A stretch of 64,000 bases of DNA from CBDBCU01 sp965242615 (GCA_965242615.1 CBDESR010000004.1:744001-808000), one strand, 5' to 3'. Counted from the stretch's first letter, positions 34,293-44,334 are shown. The notes: generated by a model from the sequence alone, not told the origin. Program-made: numbers and translations.

Positions 34293-35156
34293 ATGGGAAC
34301 TTTTTATGTTGTCGGCACTCCCATTGGCAACTTGGGGGACATTACCGGCCGGGCGGCGCGCATTTTGTCCGAAGTGGCCTTGATTGCCGCCGAGGATACC
34401 CGGATAACCCGCCGCTTGCTGAATCACTTGGGCTTGCGGTCGCCGCTGGTCAGTTGTAATCAGCATAACTGGCAAGCCCGCCTGCCGTCGTTACTGCAAG
34501 CCCTGGAAACCGGGGATGTGGCGCTGGTTACTGACGCCGGGATGCCGGCGGTCAGCGACCCGGGTTCGGAAGTAGCGGCGCAAGTGGCGGCCGCCGGCTT
34601 TCCGCTCGAGGTCATTCCCGGCCCTTCGGCAGTTACGGCGGCCCTGGCTGTTGCCGGTCTGCCGGCCGATTCCTTCCTGTTCCTGGGCTTTCTGCCGCGG
34701 CGGCGTCAGGAACGGCAAGCCGCCTTATCCGCGATTGCCGCCTTGCCCTATACCCTGGTCATCTTTGAGGCGCCGCACCGCCTGCGGCCGGCTCTCGAGG
34801 ATTTGCGCTCAATCCTGGGCGACCGGCAAATTACCGTCTGCCGGGAGTTGACCAAACTACACGAGGAAGTCCATCGCAGCAGCATAGCCGCGGCGTTGGC
34901 GCATTTTACCAATCCCCGGGGCGAGTTTGTTCTGGTAGTAGCCGGCCGCGCCGCCGTCAAAGACGCTACCACTACGGATGAACTGATGGCGGCCAAGCTA
35001 GCGGCGGCCCGGGAGCAACTGATGCAAAACATTCAAGCCGGCATCAGGGCAAGGGCGGCCGTGGCGGCCGTAACCGCCGCTACCGGCTTGCCTCGCCGGG
35101 AAGTGTATCGACTTTGGCTGGAGTTAAAAGCCGGCGGCGGGCGGGAGGATTCCTAA
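34293..35156 (+). CDS. rsmI: 16S rRNA (cytidine-1402 2'-O) methyltransferase
   Basis: 287 residues, typical length. SAM-dependent MTase of the tetrapyrrole-methylase fold that methylates C1402 of 16S rRNA in the ribosomal P site. Hallmarks: VGTPIGNLGDIT at the N-terminus, AEDTR near residue 34, LVTDAGMPAVSDPG, and VIPGPSAVTAALAVAGLP; FEAPHRL and CRELTKLHEE follow. Its stop overlaps the end of the convergent GT paralogue E by 4 bp. It sits between two GT-C genes without an obvious functional link. Confidence 0.96.
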   Translation: MGTFYVVGTPIGNLGDITGRAARILSEVALIAAEDTRITRRLLNHLGLRSPLVSCNQHNWQARLPSLLQALETGDVALVTDAGMPAVSDPGSEVAAQVAAAGFPLEVIPGPSAVTAALAVAGLPADSFLFLGFLPRRRQERQAALSAIAALPYTLVIFEAPHRLRPALEDLRSILGDRQITVCRELTKLHEEVHRSSIAAALAHFTNPRGEFVLVVAGRAAVKDATTTDELMAAKLAAAREQLMQNIQAGIRARAAVAAVTAATGLPRREVYRLWLELKAGGGREDS

Positions 35157-37528
35157 TTCCCTACCGCGAACTCCGTTTCCCACGAGCGTTCCCCGCCAAT
35201 GACAAACTGCCCGGTGCGGATGCCTGCGATGGGATAGTCGGGCAAGCGGATAGTAGCCAGGCATTTGCCGTCAAACTGCGCTCCGTAGCGGGCAAAGTCA
35301 AAATCCAGGTTGTCCACCCCATGCTCCTGCCGCGCCGCCGGCAAGTCCGCTACATCCGCCGGCAGCAGATGCAGAAAGAAACGGGCCGCCGTATCCGCCG
35401 GCTGGCATTGCTCTTTGACATAGTGCAGTTGATTGTCCCGCAAATACAGGTCAAAGGCAGCGCGGTGCGCCGGTTCACCGGCTACGATGGATGGATAGGC
35501 GGCGCGGTACAAGGGCGTGTTGTCCACCGGGAAACGGACGCGCCAGATTTCCCCTTGCCCGGTTTCAATTTCGGACAAGGGATAGTCCGGCAGCGGCACC
35601 ACCGCCAAGCAATCATCCTCCAGCTGAACGCCGCGTACGCCAAAGGTAAAGTCCCGATTGGCGAAGCCGTGTCGCCGCTCCGGAACGGGCAAATCCCCCA
35701 AGTGAACGGGAAAGAGATGCAAACTGAACCGAATATCCTTTGCCAAGGAGTCGCAAGGGGATTGAGTGTAAATTAGCTGCCGGTCGTGGATGTGCAGGTC
35801 GAATTCGGCCCGGGCCGCCGGTTCCCGGGATTCCAGGGGCTGTCCCAGCTGCCGGTAGTAACTGCCGGCAGCGTAATTCGGATTAACCCGGAATATGACA
35901 CCGTCAGACATTTCCGCTATCGGCTCCAACCCCGGCAGCGTCCTCAAATCGGCGGCCTGGTAGTTGTAAAGGCGATTGCGCGGCCGATCAAAGAGCCAAG
36001 CTACATAACTCCCGGCGGGAGCCGTCGCAACCTGCCAGCGCATACGGTCTAGGTCCCGGACCAAATTCCGATAAGGTTGCAGCCGGCCCGAGGTGTAGAT
36101 ATAGGCCGGAGGCTGCAAGTTAGTTAACACCGGGCCAGCAAGGGCGCTTTTCCGCAGGTGTCTCAGAACTTCCGAATTGACCCAACGGGGATTGCTGAAG
36201 GCGCCGCTGCCCGGCGCGTCGGGACGGTCGGAGTTGGATAGCTTTATAGCCTGCCAACTCAGGGCCGCACTGTGTGCCAGCCAAGCTGAAATTATCGCTA
36301 TAGCGATTAGTGGAATAATCGTCAGCAGAAGCCTCCGGGCCGGCCGGCCGGAACCGGATTTCTTTGGGGACGCCGCGGCCGCATTCCGCCGCAACTCTCC
36401 TATGTAGCCCAGGAAACGGTCCAGGACGAACAAGCCAACCAGCAACAAGACCGGCCACAATGGTCTCAAATGCCTAGCTTCAAAACCGACACTAGTAGTT
36501 CCCAGCGATATGGCAACCGAGTACAAAGCGAGGTAGGCCAGGGCAAAACCGCCAAAGATGTAAAAGGGACGCCAACTGACTCCGTCCTCTCCTTTCCGTA
36601 GCTCCCGGATTAAGGTATAACCTACCGCTACCCCCAGGATAGCCAGCAACCCGCCCCAGACCGCCAGCGGAATAAACCCGGCGGCGGGCGATGCCGGATT
36701 AAGGAATATCCAGTGGGGCAGAACTGTGGAAACACCTTCCAGAACCTCCGGCAAGGTAGGGGAGATATAGTTTCTATCGCCAGCGACACCGCCGGTCTCT
36801 AGCGAGTTCCGCAACATCCACAGACCCAGCGGCACCGCCGCTATTGGCAAGTAAAGGCAAATGCTTTTTAACTTCTCCGGCAGAGTTGCTCCGTGCCGGA
36901 AAATCAGCAAAACTACTACCACCGCCGGCAGAACAATACCCATATAGCGGGTCAGCAGCGCCAGCGCGGTGCCGATTCCAACCCAAATCAGAGCGGAGGT
37001 TTTGCCCTTATCTAGGAACCGGTCAGCCTGGATTAAGATTAAGACGGTCAACAAAATAAACAGCGGTTCCGAATAGGCTTGGGACGCCGTCCAGACCAAG
37101 GGGATAGAAAAGGCTAATGCCAAGCAACCCCACACGGTCAGCAAGACGGACTGGAGCCGTTGCCGCAGGTAGCTGCCGGCAACATAAATGGTCAATCCGA
37201 AAATAGCGGCGTTGACCGGGCCGGCCGCCGCGTAAGGGTCAAAGGCAAGCAACCCGGCGGCAGCTAATAACAGCGGATAAAGGGGAGGTTGCAATGAATA
37301 AGTATGTCCGTCAAAACCGGTAAAACCGGCCCCGTCAGCCAAATTGCGCGCTACGGAGATGTAATAGACGGGATCCCAATCCAGCCCGACGCCGTAGCTG
37401 ATTTGCCGAGCCAGCACCAAGCCGGCGCCCAGCAGAGACAGCGCAGTCAGCAATAGAGTAAAAGGTCGCGGTCGGCAATGGGCAAGCCAACCAGCGGTGC
37501 CGGACAATGTAACCCTCGGACGAGTCAT
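35153..37528 (-). CDS. GT-C membrane glycosyltransferase with two C-terminal repeats (paralogue E)
   Basis: 791 residues. The N-terminal membrane domain differs from A-D and resembles GT39/GT83 enzymes: YGVGLDWDPVYYISVARNL in the first loop with acidic residues spaced for a GT-C site, then PLYPLLLAA and ~11 helices. After a soluble domain with VNPNYAAGSYYRQLGQ come two Cys-pair repeats (FDLHI...SPC...DDC, and FDLYL...EQC...FDGKC...LPDYPIAGIRTGQ). So the same C-terminal module is attached to a different GT-C core. ATG 37528 lies 6 nt after TGGTATAAT (leaderless). Confidence 0.84.
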   Translation of the reverse strand: MTRPRVTLSGTAGWLAHCRPRPFTLLLTALSLLGAGLVLARQISYGVGLDWDPVYYISVARNLADGAGFTGFDGHTYSLQPPLYPLLLAAAGLLAFDPYAAAGPVNAAIFGLTIYVAGSYLRQRLQSVLLTVWGCLALAFSIPLVWTASQAYSEPLFILLTVLILIQADRFLDKGKTSALIWVGIGTALALLTRYMGIVLPAVVVVLLIFRHGATLPEKLKSICLYLPIAAVPLGLWMLRNSLETGGVAGDRNYISPTLPEVLEGVSTVLPHWIFLNPASPAAGFIPLAVWGGLLAILGVAVGYTLIRELRKGEDGVSWRPFYIFGGFALAYLALYSVAISLGTTSVGFEARHLRPLWPVLLLVGLFVLDRFLGYIGELRRNAAAASPKKSGSGRPARRLLLTIIPLIAIAIISAWLAHSAALSWQAIKLSNSDRPDAPGSGAFSNPRWVNSEVLRHLRKSALAGPVLTNLQPPAYIYTSGRLQPYRNLVRDLDRMRWQVATAPAGSYVAWLFDRPRNRLYNYQAADLRTLPGLEPIAEMSDGVIFRVNPNYAAGSYYRQLGQPLESREPAARAEFDLHIHDRQLIYTQSPCDSLAKDIRFSLHLFPVHLGDLPVPERRHGFANRDFTFGVRGVQLEDDCLAVVPLPDYPLSEIETGQGEIWRVRFPVDNTPLYRAAYPSIVAGEPAHRAAFDLYLRDNQLHYVKEQCQPADTAARFFLHLLPADVADLPAARQEHGVDNLDFDFARYGAQFDGKCLATIRLPDYPIAGIRTGQFVIGGERSWETEFAVGN

Positions 37529-37534
37529 AGCGGA

Positions 37535-37540
37535 ATTATA
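37535..37540 (-). promoter_or_regulatory. Extended -10 of a leaderless promoter (GT paralogue E)
   Basis: Read on the minus strand: TGGTATAAT, then 6 nt to ATG 37528. TTGACC lies 12 nt upstream of the hexamer, the same short spacing seen for paralogue F. Confidence 0.7.
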
Positions 37541-37596
37541 CCACCCCTAATCGGTCAAACCTCGAAAGACCCTCGGACTGGCTAAAACACCTCATC

Positions 37597-39981
37597 CTAC
37601 CGCGCCACCGGAAAGGAAATTTCCCAAAACCGTTCCCCGCCAATGACAAACTGCCCGGTACGGATTTCTTTCAGCGGATAGTCGGGTAACGCTATCCGGG
37701 CCAGGCATTTGCCGTCAAACAGCTCCCCCCGTTGGGCAAAGTCAAAATCCCGGTTGTCCGTGCCGTGCTGCTGCCGTTCCAAGGGCAGGTTGGCGACATT
37801 CACCGGCACGAAGTGCAGAAAGAAGCGAGCTGCTGTGTCCGCCGGAAGGCAGGGATCCTTGAGGTAATACAGCCGGTCATTCTGTAAATACAGGTCGAAA
37901 ACAGAGCGGCGCAACGGATCGCCGGCCGTGATAAAGGGGTAAGCGTCCCGGTATTCATCGGTATAATCCACGGGGAACCGGGTGCGCTCTTGCTGCCCCC
38001 GGCCGGTGCGGATTTCGGTAATCTGGTAATTGGGCAGCGGAACCGTGATCAGGCACTTGCCGTCAAACACCGCGCCGTAATCGTCGAAGTTAAAATCCAA
38101 GTTGTCAAAGCCGTATCGCCACCGTTCCACCGGCAGGGCAAACTTGTCCAGCGTATTCAGATGCAGGGCGAACCGGCCGGCCGTATCCTCCCCATCGCAC
38201 GGCTCCTTCAAGTAGGTCAAGGCATTGCCCCGCAGGTACAAGTCAAACTCGCCCCGGGCGGTCGGTTCCCCGGATACCAAGGAACCGTATTGCCCGGTGA
38301 ACTGGTCCCGGTCGTAAAGGAATATCCGCTGGTTCCCCGGCGTCAGCAGCGCCGGCCCCGGCTCCCGCCGGCCGGTGATAACAAAATCAGCCCGGTGATA
38401 GTTGCTTTCCTGCGGGGCAAAGAGCAGTATGCTGCCGGACAGGTAGTAATGTATTCCCTCCCGGGCGCCGACGAACTGTTTCAGGGTTTCCGACGCCGGC
38501 GGCACCGCCACAAAGACCACTTTCCCCGGTGTCAGCTCCCGAATGATCTCGAAATCAGCCACGACTTCGGCGTGAAACTCGGCAAAGGCCGGGTCATAGC
38601 CGGAGCCCTTGACCTGGTAAGCCGACAGGATGAAAAGGGCCGCCGTAACTATCGCCAATCCCGCTATTGCCCCGGTCGCCAGCCTAGAGACAATACGGCC
38701 GCCAGCCCGCTGGCGCAGGTACGCCAGGCCGCCGCAGAACAAGACCAACGGGATGCCAATGTAGAATACGCCCTCGAAAGGGTGAAAGGCGACGAAATTA
38801 CGCATTGCCACAGCCCACAGGACACCAGAAAAAGCCAGCGTCGCCAACAGTATCCGTTGGCGTCCCCAAAGCAAAGCACACAGGCAACCTCCACCCACTA
38901 GAACAAATATGACTACAGATTGACCGGGCAACGGCATTGATGGCCGTTGCCCCAGCAAATCCAGCCGATCGGCCAAGGCATAAGGGAAAGACATCAGGCT
39001 GACCCGGTATAGCTGCTCCTCCAAGTAATTGGGCCAAGCCAGGGCGGCGGCATAGGCGGCGCTCCGCTCCCCGTCGGCGCCCACGCGAAACAGAGCAGAG
39101 CGGACGGTGGGGAGGTCATTGAAAGCGCGTTCCCCATTATAGGAAAGATATTCATTCCCCAGATTAAAGGCCAGAACCCCCATCCCGAACAGCAGTGTAA
39201 TCACGCCCAGCAGCAGGTAGCGGCTCCGGAGCAACCGACCGGCCCGTTCTTTAAGAGGATGCAACGGAGACGGCGACGGTGGGACAGTGTCAGTGTCAAC
39301 TGGGACGAAGCGGCGGGAAAACAATTGCCTAGCCAGTCCAAGAGTAATAAAGACCAGGAGCAGCGCATATACGTGCCAGCCCAGCAGCAAGGCAAAGCAG
39401 GACTTGACCAGCAGTTGACGGAACCGTCCCTCTTGCTCAAAAACGACCATCCCGTGAAAGGTCAGCATTATTCCGAATAAATGAAACATCGACTCGCCTA
39501 CCATAGTGTTGAAAAACAGCGCCGGGTAGGCGGCAAAGGGCAGCAGAGTAGCGGCGAGGGCAACCCATCCATCGCCGGCGATGCGGGATAAGGACAGCCA
39601 AGCCAGGATGACGGCGGCGGAGAAAAATGCCAACATCAGCAACCGGGCGGCGGAGATTTGCGCCGTCAGGGAATCGCCAAAGGGCAGGATTGCCAGCTTA
39701 ATCAACGCATAGCCGCCAATGGGATAACGGCTATACGGTTCATAAGCCAACCGTCCCCCATCATCCAGCGTCTGCCGGTAGAATAGCAGGAAATTATGTT
39801 GTGGGGAGAGGTTCGTGGCTTGGGTCAGGCTGCTGGCAGAGATAGAGTCGTAATGCCGCATCAGATAGCTGCGACCCTCGCCAAAAATGAACGCCGCCGG
39901 CAAAGCCAGCAGCAACAAAAGCAGGGGAAGCAGGGACACGGTGTCAGTGGACTTGAGCCAGGCGCGCCATCGTTGCAGCAT
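37597..39981 (-). CDS. GT-C membrane glycosyltransferase-like protein with two C-terminal repeats (paralogue F)
   Basis: 794 residues from ATG 39981; the frame opens earlier, but the promoter hexamer lies between. The membrane core is different again: RHYDSISASSLTQATN after the first helix, then YSRYPIGGYALIK and about ten helices, like hypothetical oligosaccharyl-type GT-C proteins. No clear DE/DD motif is visible in the first loop, so catalytic activity is less certain than for A-E. Two repeats end the protein (FDLYL...EPC...FDGKC...LPNYQ, and FDLYL...DPC...FDGKC...LPDYPLKEIRTGQ). The second is nearly identical to the last repeat of paralogue G, which suggests recent exchange of the module. 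Confidence 0.82.
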   Translation of the reverse strand: MLQRWRAWLKSTDTVSLLPLLLLLLALPAAFIFGEGRSYLMRHYDSISASSLTQATNLSPQHNFLLFYRQTLDDGGRLAYEPYSRYPIGGYALIKLAILPFGDSLTAQISAARLLMLAFFSAAVILAWLSLSRIAGDGWVALAATLLPFAAYPALFFNTMVGESMFHLFGIMLTFHGMVVFEQEGRFRQLLVKSCFALLLGWHVYALLLVFITLGLARQLFSRRFVPVDTDTVPPSPSPLHPLKERAGRLLRSRYLLLGVITLLFGMGVLAFNLGNEYLSYNGERAFNDLPTVRSALFRVGADGERSAAYAAALAWPNYLEEQLYRVSLMSFPYALADRLDLLGQRPSMPLPGQSVVIFVLVGGGCLCALLWGRQRILLATLAFSGVLWAVAMRNFVAFHPFEGVFYIGIPLVLFCGGLAYLRQRAGGRIVSRLATGAIAGLAIVTAALFILSAYQVKGSGYDPAFAEFHAEVVADFEIIRELTPGKVVFVAVPPASETLKQFVGAREGIHYYLSGSILLFAPQESNYHRADFVITGRREPGPALLTPGNQRIFLYDRDQFTGQYGSLVSGEPTARGEFDLYLRGNALTYLKEPCDGEDTAGRFALHLNTLDKFALPVERWRYGFDNLDFNFDDYGAVFDGKCLITVPLPNYQITEIRTGRGQQERTRFPVDYTDEYRDAYPFITAGDPLRRSVFDLYLQNDRLYYLKDPCLPADTAARFFLHFVPVNVANLPLERQQHGTDNRDFDFAQRGELFDGKCLARIALPDYPLKEIRTGQFVIGGERFWEISFPVAR

Positions 39982-39987
39982 AGCGGG

Positions 39988-39993
39988 ATTATA
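39988..39993 (-). promoter_or_regulatory. Extended -10 of a leaderless promoter (GT paralogue F)
   Basis: Read on the minus strand: TGTTATAAT, 6 nt before ATG 39981. AGGTTTGACC precedes it with a 12-nt spacer, as for paralogue E. Confidence 0.7.
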
Positions 39994-40047
39994 ACACACT
40001 TAGCCGGTCAAACCTTGATAACGCCTGTTCCGGCTAAACCCCGCGCC

Positions 40048-42409
40048 TTACCGCGACACCGGCAAATAGACTTCCCAAAACCGCTCACCCCCGAGGACAA
40101 ATTGCCCAGTGCGAATTTCCTGCACCGGGTAGTCGGGCAGAATTGCCCGGGCCAGGCATTTGCCGTCAAACAGCTCCCCGCGTTGGGCGAAGTCAAAATC
40201 TTGGTTGTCCGTACCGTACTGCTGCCGTTCCAGGGGCAGGTCGGCAACATTCACCGGCACGAAGTGCAGAAAGAAGCGGGCCGCCGTGTCCGCCGGGGCG
40301 CACGGCTCCTTGAGGAAATACAACCGGTCATTCTGTAAATACAAGTCAAAGACGGAGCGGGCCGCTGGCTCGCCGCGGGTGAGTTCCTGATAGGTCGCTT
40401 GACGGCGTTCCGCCATTCCCAGCGGCAGCCGGACCCGCCACCGGTCGCCTTGGCCGGTGCGGATTTCGTCAATGGGGTAATCCGGCAGGGGAACCGTCGC
40501 CAAGCATACTCCGCCCAATCGCGCGCCATTGCGGTAGAAATAGAAGTCCCGATTGTCAAAGCGATGCTGACGCCGCTCGGGGGGCAAGTCGGATTGGTTG
40601 GTGGGGATGATGTGCAAAGAAAATTTGGTCTCAGTATCCGCCGGGCGGCATCGCTCCTTCAGGTAATGCAGGGTCTGCTCCCGCCGGTACAAGTCAAAAT
40701 CGGCGCGAGCATCCGGCTGGTCGGCGGCCAGGGACTGATAAACTGCTTGGGTCGCCTGCCGGTACTCGGCCGCCAGGTCGGTATAAGGGCGGCTCGGCTC
40801 GGCCGGCTCCACTGCCATCAAGGTGTTGCCATACGCTTGAACGATGCACTTGGCCGTGGCCGGCAATTCCCGTTGCCAGCCGCCGGCGTAATAACCGGGC
40901 AGCGCAAAACCGACATTTTCACCGCGAATAAATATCCGCTGCCGGTCGGCCAGCGGCAGGATTTCCCGGTTTCGCTTCAAGTCGTTTCGCCCCAGCCCTT
41001 CCAAATAAAGCGGCAAATCCGGGTACTCTTTCAACAAACATTCCAGACTTCCCCGGTAGGACAGCCCCCAATAGTCCAAATCGTACTGGGAGCGCAGATA
41101 TTCCGGGGTTGTACGGTCCACCAGAAAGTTGAAATAGACTTGCTGGCTGGGGTGCAGTTGCAGCATCTGGAGGATGACCAGAACCAATCCGACGCCGCCC
41201 AGACCATAGACTCCGGTTCGCAGAGCTTTACGGTTAAAGTTGGCCGCCAGCCAATGTATTCCGATTGCTGCTAGCAGGCATAGGGGGGCGTAGAGAAAGA
41301 ATATCTGCCGCCAGCCATTGTAGATAGTGGTGCCGGTCAGGGCGATTGCCAGTACCGGCAGCGTGCCGCCAGCTAGCAACAGGAAGCCAAAGCGCAAGTT
41401 GCCGTTGCGGAAAACCGCAAGGGGACGACTGATGCCGTGCGCTAGAACCGCCGCCGCGCCGACCAGCGCCAGCAGCAGGACAACCGGGGGTGTGGTAATG
41501 GCAATCCAAACCGGGAGGTAACGGGGTGGGGCTTCCGTAGAGAGGATAAGCTCGCCTTGGAACACCTGCCCTATAATCGCGGGAAATTGGAAAAGTGCCG
41601 TAAGTATCCGCGCTATTGACGAGGGGTCGCGCCAAAGATACGGGGTGGCGACATAATAAGCCAAGCCGCCAGCCAGTAAAAACAATCCAGCGGTCAGCAA
41701 AACGCGGCGGCGTTCCGCTACCCCGGCAGCAAAGAGCAAATCCCAACCCCGCATTGCGATAACGGCGACGAGCAGTATCAATCCCATAATCCGAGCGGTG
41801 GTCAATAGCCCCGCCACTACACCGCAAAGCACAAAGGCTCCAACCGTGTCTTTCCGGAATGCCCGGTGGATCAGAAACAGGGCAATCATAAACATACTGA
41901 CGAAGGGCAAATCTTTGGAGTTAAAGAAAGAATGGGCGTACAGCCGGGGATGCAGCAAAAACAGTAACAATGCCAGCAACGCCAGCAGCCGATTGTTGAA
42001 TAATCGGTACACTAGCAGGTAGCAGAAAAATCCGCCAGTGACAAAGAAAAAATGAAGCAGAATGTGGCGGCTGAGGTGGATTTGGCGAGTATCCTCTAAT
42101 CTCAAAGACGCGCTCAATCAGTAGCAAGGGCAACTCAACTGTAGCCCCATAAACTCTGGTCACCGTTTCCCAATTAAAAGCTTCGTCTCGGGGAAACGGC
42201 AACTCGCCGCCTTGCCGAATAATGTTCAGGTTTCTAATGGCAACGTTACGCTGCGCCCATTCGTCCACAGACACGCCGTAATCGTCGACCAAAGCCACGC
42301 CGGCCATAGCGAATATAACGCAGACTAACCAAGCCCAACCGTGGGTTGGCAGCAGGTTAAGCGCAGCCCGGCAGAAGTCTGCGACCGGTTGGGGCAAGGA
42401 TGGCAGCAT
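40048..42409 (-). pseudogene. GT-C glycosyltransferase paralogue G, frameshifted near 42100
   Basis: Starting at ATG 42409 the frame reads LVDDYGVSVDEWAQRN and VELPLLLIERVF as in A-D, then leaves the family sequence at about 42100. From there the conserved LEDTRQIHLSRHILLHFFFV and everything downstream is in a second frame to the stop at 40048. A net change of one base would restore ~786 residues with a full GT-C core and two Cys-pair repeats (FDLYRR...ERC...GGVC, and FDLYL...EPC...FDGKC). There is no homopolymer at the break, so decay or a sequencing error is more likely than phase variation. Related to A-D rather than E or F. Confidence 0.78.
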
Positions 42410-42417
42410 AGCGCCGT

Positions 42418-42423
42418 ATTATA
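42418..42423 (-). promoter_or_regulatory. Extended -10 of a leaderless promoter (GT paralogue G)
   Basis: Read on the minus strand: TGGTATAAT, 8 nt before ATG 42409; no Shine-Dalgarno sequence. Confidence 0.7.
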
Positions 42424-42590
42424 CCACACCGTCTATGCCCGGCCTTGCCGCCGCCGCTGACCGGATTCTACTGACATCGCTATCCGGGCCAGGAAACCAG
42501 CGCCGCCCGCCCTTGCCTAAAACCCGCCATCAAGGTAATCTGTAGGGCAAAACCGGGGCCGATTATCCCCCCACCGCAAAAGGAGAAGTT

Positions 42591-44261
42591 ATGCCCAACC
42601 TGAACGGAGGCCATCTTTTCATCCGCTGCTTGAAACAGGAAGGCGTCAAGCGGGTGTTCACCATCGTTGGCGATACCATCCTGCCCCTGGTGGACGCAGC
42701 GGCCGACGAAGGCATCGAGTTTATCGACACCCGCCACGAAGGGGCGGCGATGCACATGGCCGACGGCTACGCCCGCATCACCGGAGAGCCGGCCGTGGCA
42801 ATGTTCACCGGCGGCCCCGGCTTTTCCAACGCCATCTCCGGCTTGCCGGCTATTTACACCTCGGAAAGCCCGGTCATATTTGTCGCCGGCTGCGCTGAAC
42901 TGCCCGAAAAGGGGATGACCACCTTTCAGGAAGTGGACCAAGTGGGGATGACCGCCCCGGTCACCAAAGGCTCCTGGCTGATTCACGACCGCAAGCGTAT
43001 CCCGGAGTTCGTTGCCACCGCCTTTCGCACCGCAATGTCCGGCCGCCCCGGGCCGGTACATCTTACCCTGCCCATCGACATCCAGGACCAGCCCATCGCT
43101 GAGGAGGAACTGCCGCCCTACCTGCCGGCAGAATACCGCAATATGGGCAAAGCCCAAGGCGACCCGGCGTTGATTCAGCAAGCCGCTGATCTGCTGCGGC
43201 AAGCCCGGCGACCGGTCATCATCGTGGGCAATCCGGCCCGCTACACTGCGACCCAAGAGCAGTTGACCGCCCTGGTCGAAGCCACCGGCATACCGGCCTT
43301 TACCGTGGAGCAAGCCCGGGGGATGATTGACGACGAACATCCCCTCTGTTTCGGCTATGCTGACGGCGCGCTGAATGGGGCCGCCCGCCGGTTCCGGGAG
43401 GCGGATGTGGTACTGCTCCTGGGCAAGCGGTTAGACCATCGCTATCGCTACGGCCAGATTTTCAGCCCGGACGCCCGGCTGATTCAAGCCGACCCGGCTC
43501 CAGCGGAAATCGGCCGCAATCGGGGCGTAGCCGTCGGCTTGTTGGGCGATTTGGGAGCCATTGCGGAACAGCTGACCGCGGCCGCCGGGCGCGGCGGCAA
43601 GTCCGACCTATCCCCTTGGGTAGCCCAACTGAACCAGGACCGGAATGCTTGGCTCGAGCAGATGCGCGCCAACGCTACCGGCGCGGAGCCGATGCACCCG
43701 GTCGATGTGTTCACCGGCATTGAGCCGCTGATTGACGATGATACTTTCATCATCCTGGACGGCGGCGACTATGTGCAGTGGGGCCGTTCCTACTTCAGCG
43801 CCCGCAAGCCGGGGCGATTCCTGCGCTTGGGGCCGTTGGGACACTTGGGCGGCGGCATCCCCTACGGAATGGCCGCCAAGTTGGCCCACCCGGAAAGCAA
43901 GGTGCTGGTTTTCTGCGGCGACGGTTCCTTTGGCTTTTACCCCATGGAATACGATACCTGCATCCGCCATAACCTGCCCATCACCACCGTAATGGGCAAC
44001 GATGCCACCTGGGGCATTGACAAGACCTTTCAAGTCGCCTACTACGGGCGGGCGGTAGGCACCGACCTGCGCTTTATCCGCTACGACCAGGTAGTGGCGG
44101 CAATCGGCGGCTATGCCGAGTATGTGGAAAAGCCGGCCGAAGTAGCCCCGGCGGTCGAACGGGCCATCAACTCCGGCCGCCCGTCCCTGGTCAACGTAGT
44201 CGTCCGCTCCGGGGCCAGCCCCCTGGCCGAGGCGATGATAAACCGGCGCACCGGCGGGTAG
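42591..44261 (+). CDS. Thiamine-diphosphate-dependent enzyme (acetolactate synthase / 2-hydroxyacyl-CoA lyase-like)
   Basis: 556 residues. The catalytic Glu is Glu50 in DTRHEGAAMHMADGYAR; the ThDP/Mg motif GDGSFGF...N is near residues 443-470. Domain order is PYR, central, PP, as in acetohydroxyacid synthase and oxalyl-CoA decarboxylase. GPLGHLGGGIPYGMAAKLA in the PP domain is family-typical. No ilvN regulatory subunit and no CoA-transferase gene is adjacent, so branched-chain synthesis is not supported, and the substrate is open. AAAAGGAG lies at good distance from the ATG. A strong hairpin follows at 44301. Confidence 0.88.
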   Translation: MPNLNGGHLFIRCLKQEGVKRVFTIVGDTILPLVDAAADEGIEFIDTRHEGAAMHMADGYARITGEPAVAMFTGGPGFSNAISGLPAIYTSESPVIFVAGCAELPEKGMTTFQEVDQVGMTAPVTKGSWLIHDRKRIPEFVATAFRTAMSGRPGPVHLTLPIDIQDQPIAEEELPPYLPAEYRNMGKAQGDPALIQQAADLLRQARRPVIIVGNPARYTATQEQLTALVEATGIPAFTVEQARGMIDDEHPLCFGYADGALNGAARRFREADVVLLLGKRLDHRYRYGQIFSPDARLIQADPAPAEIGRNRGVAVGLLGDLGAIAEQLTAAAGRGGKSDLSPWVAQLNQDRNAWLEQMRANATGAEPMHPVDVFTGIEPLIDDDTFIILDGGDYVQWGRSYFSARKPGRFLRLGPLGHLGGGIPYGMAAKLAHPESKVLVFCGDGSFGFYPMEYDTCIRHNLPITTVMGNDATWGIDKTFQVAYYGRAVGTDLRFIRYDQVVAAIGGYAEYVEKPAEVAPAVERAINSGRPSLVNVVVRSGASPLAEAMINRRTGG

Positions 44262-44300
44262 AAGTCGAGCGTCCATCCAAACCGTCCCGGCCCGTAAAAT

Positions 44301-44334
44301 CCGCCCATCCCGCAAACTGTTGCGGGATGGGCGG
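44301..44334. terminator. Terminator hairpin after the ThDP enzyme gene
   Basis: CCGCCCATCCCGCAA, loop ACTG, TTGCGGGATGGGCGG: a perfect 15-bp stem, followed by GATGCCTTTA. Confidence 0.8.
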
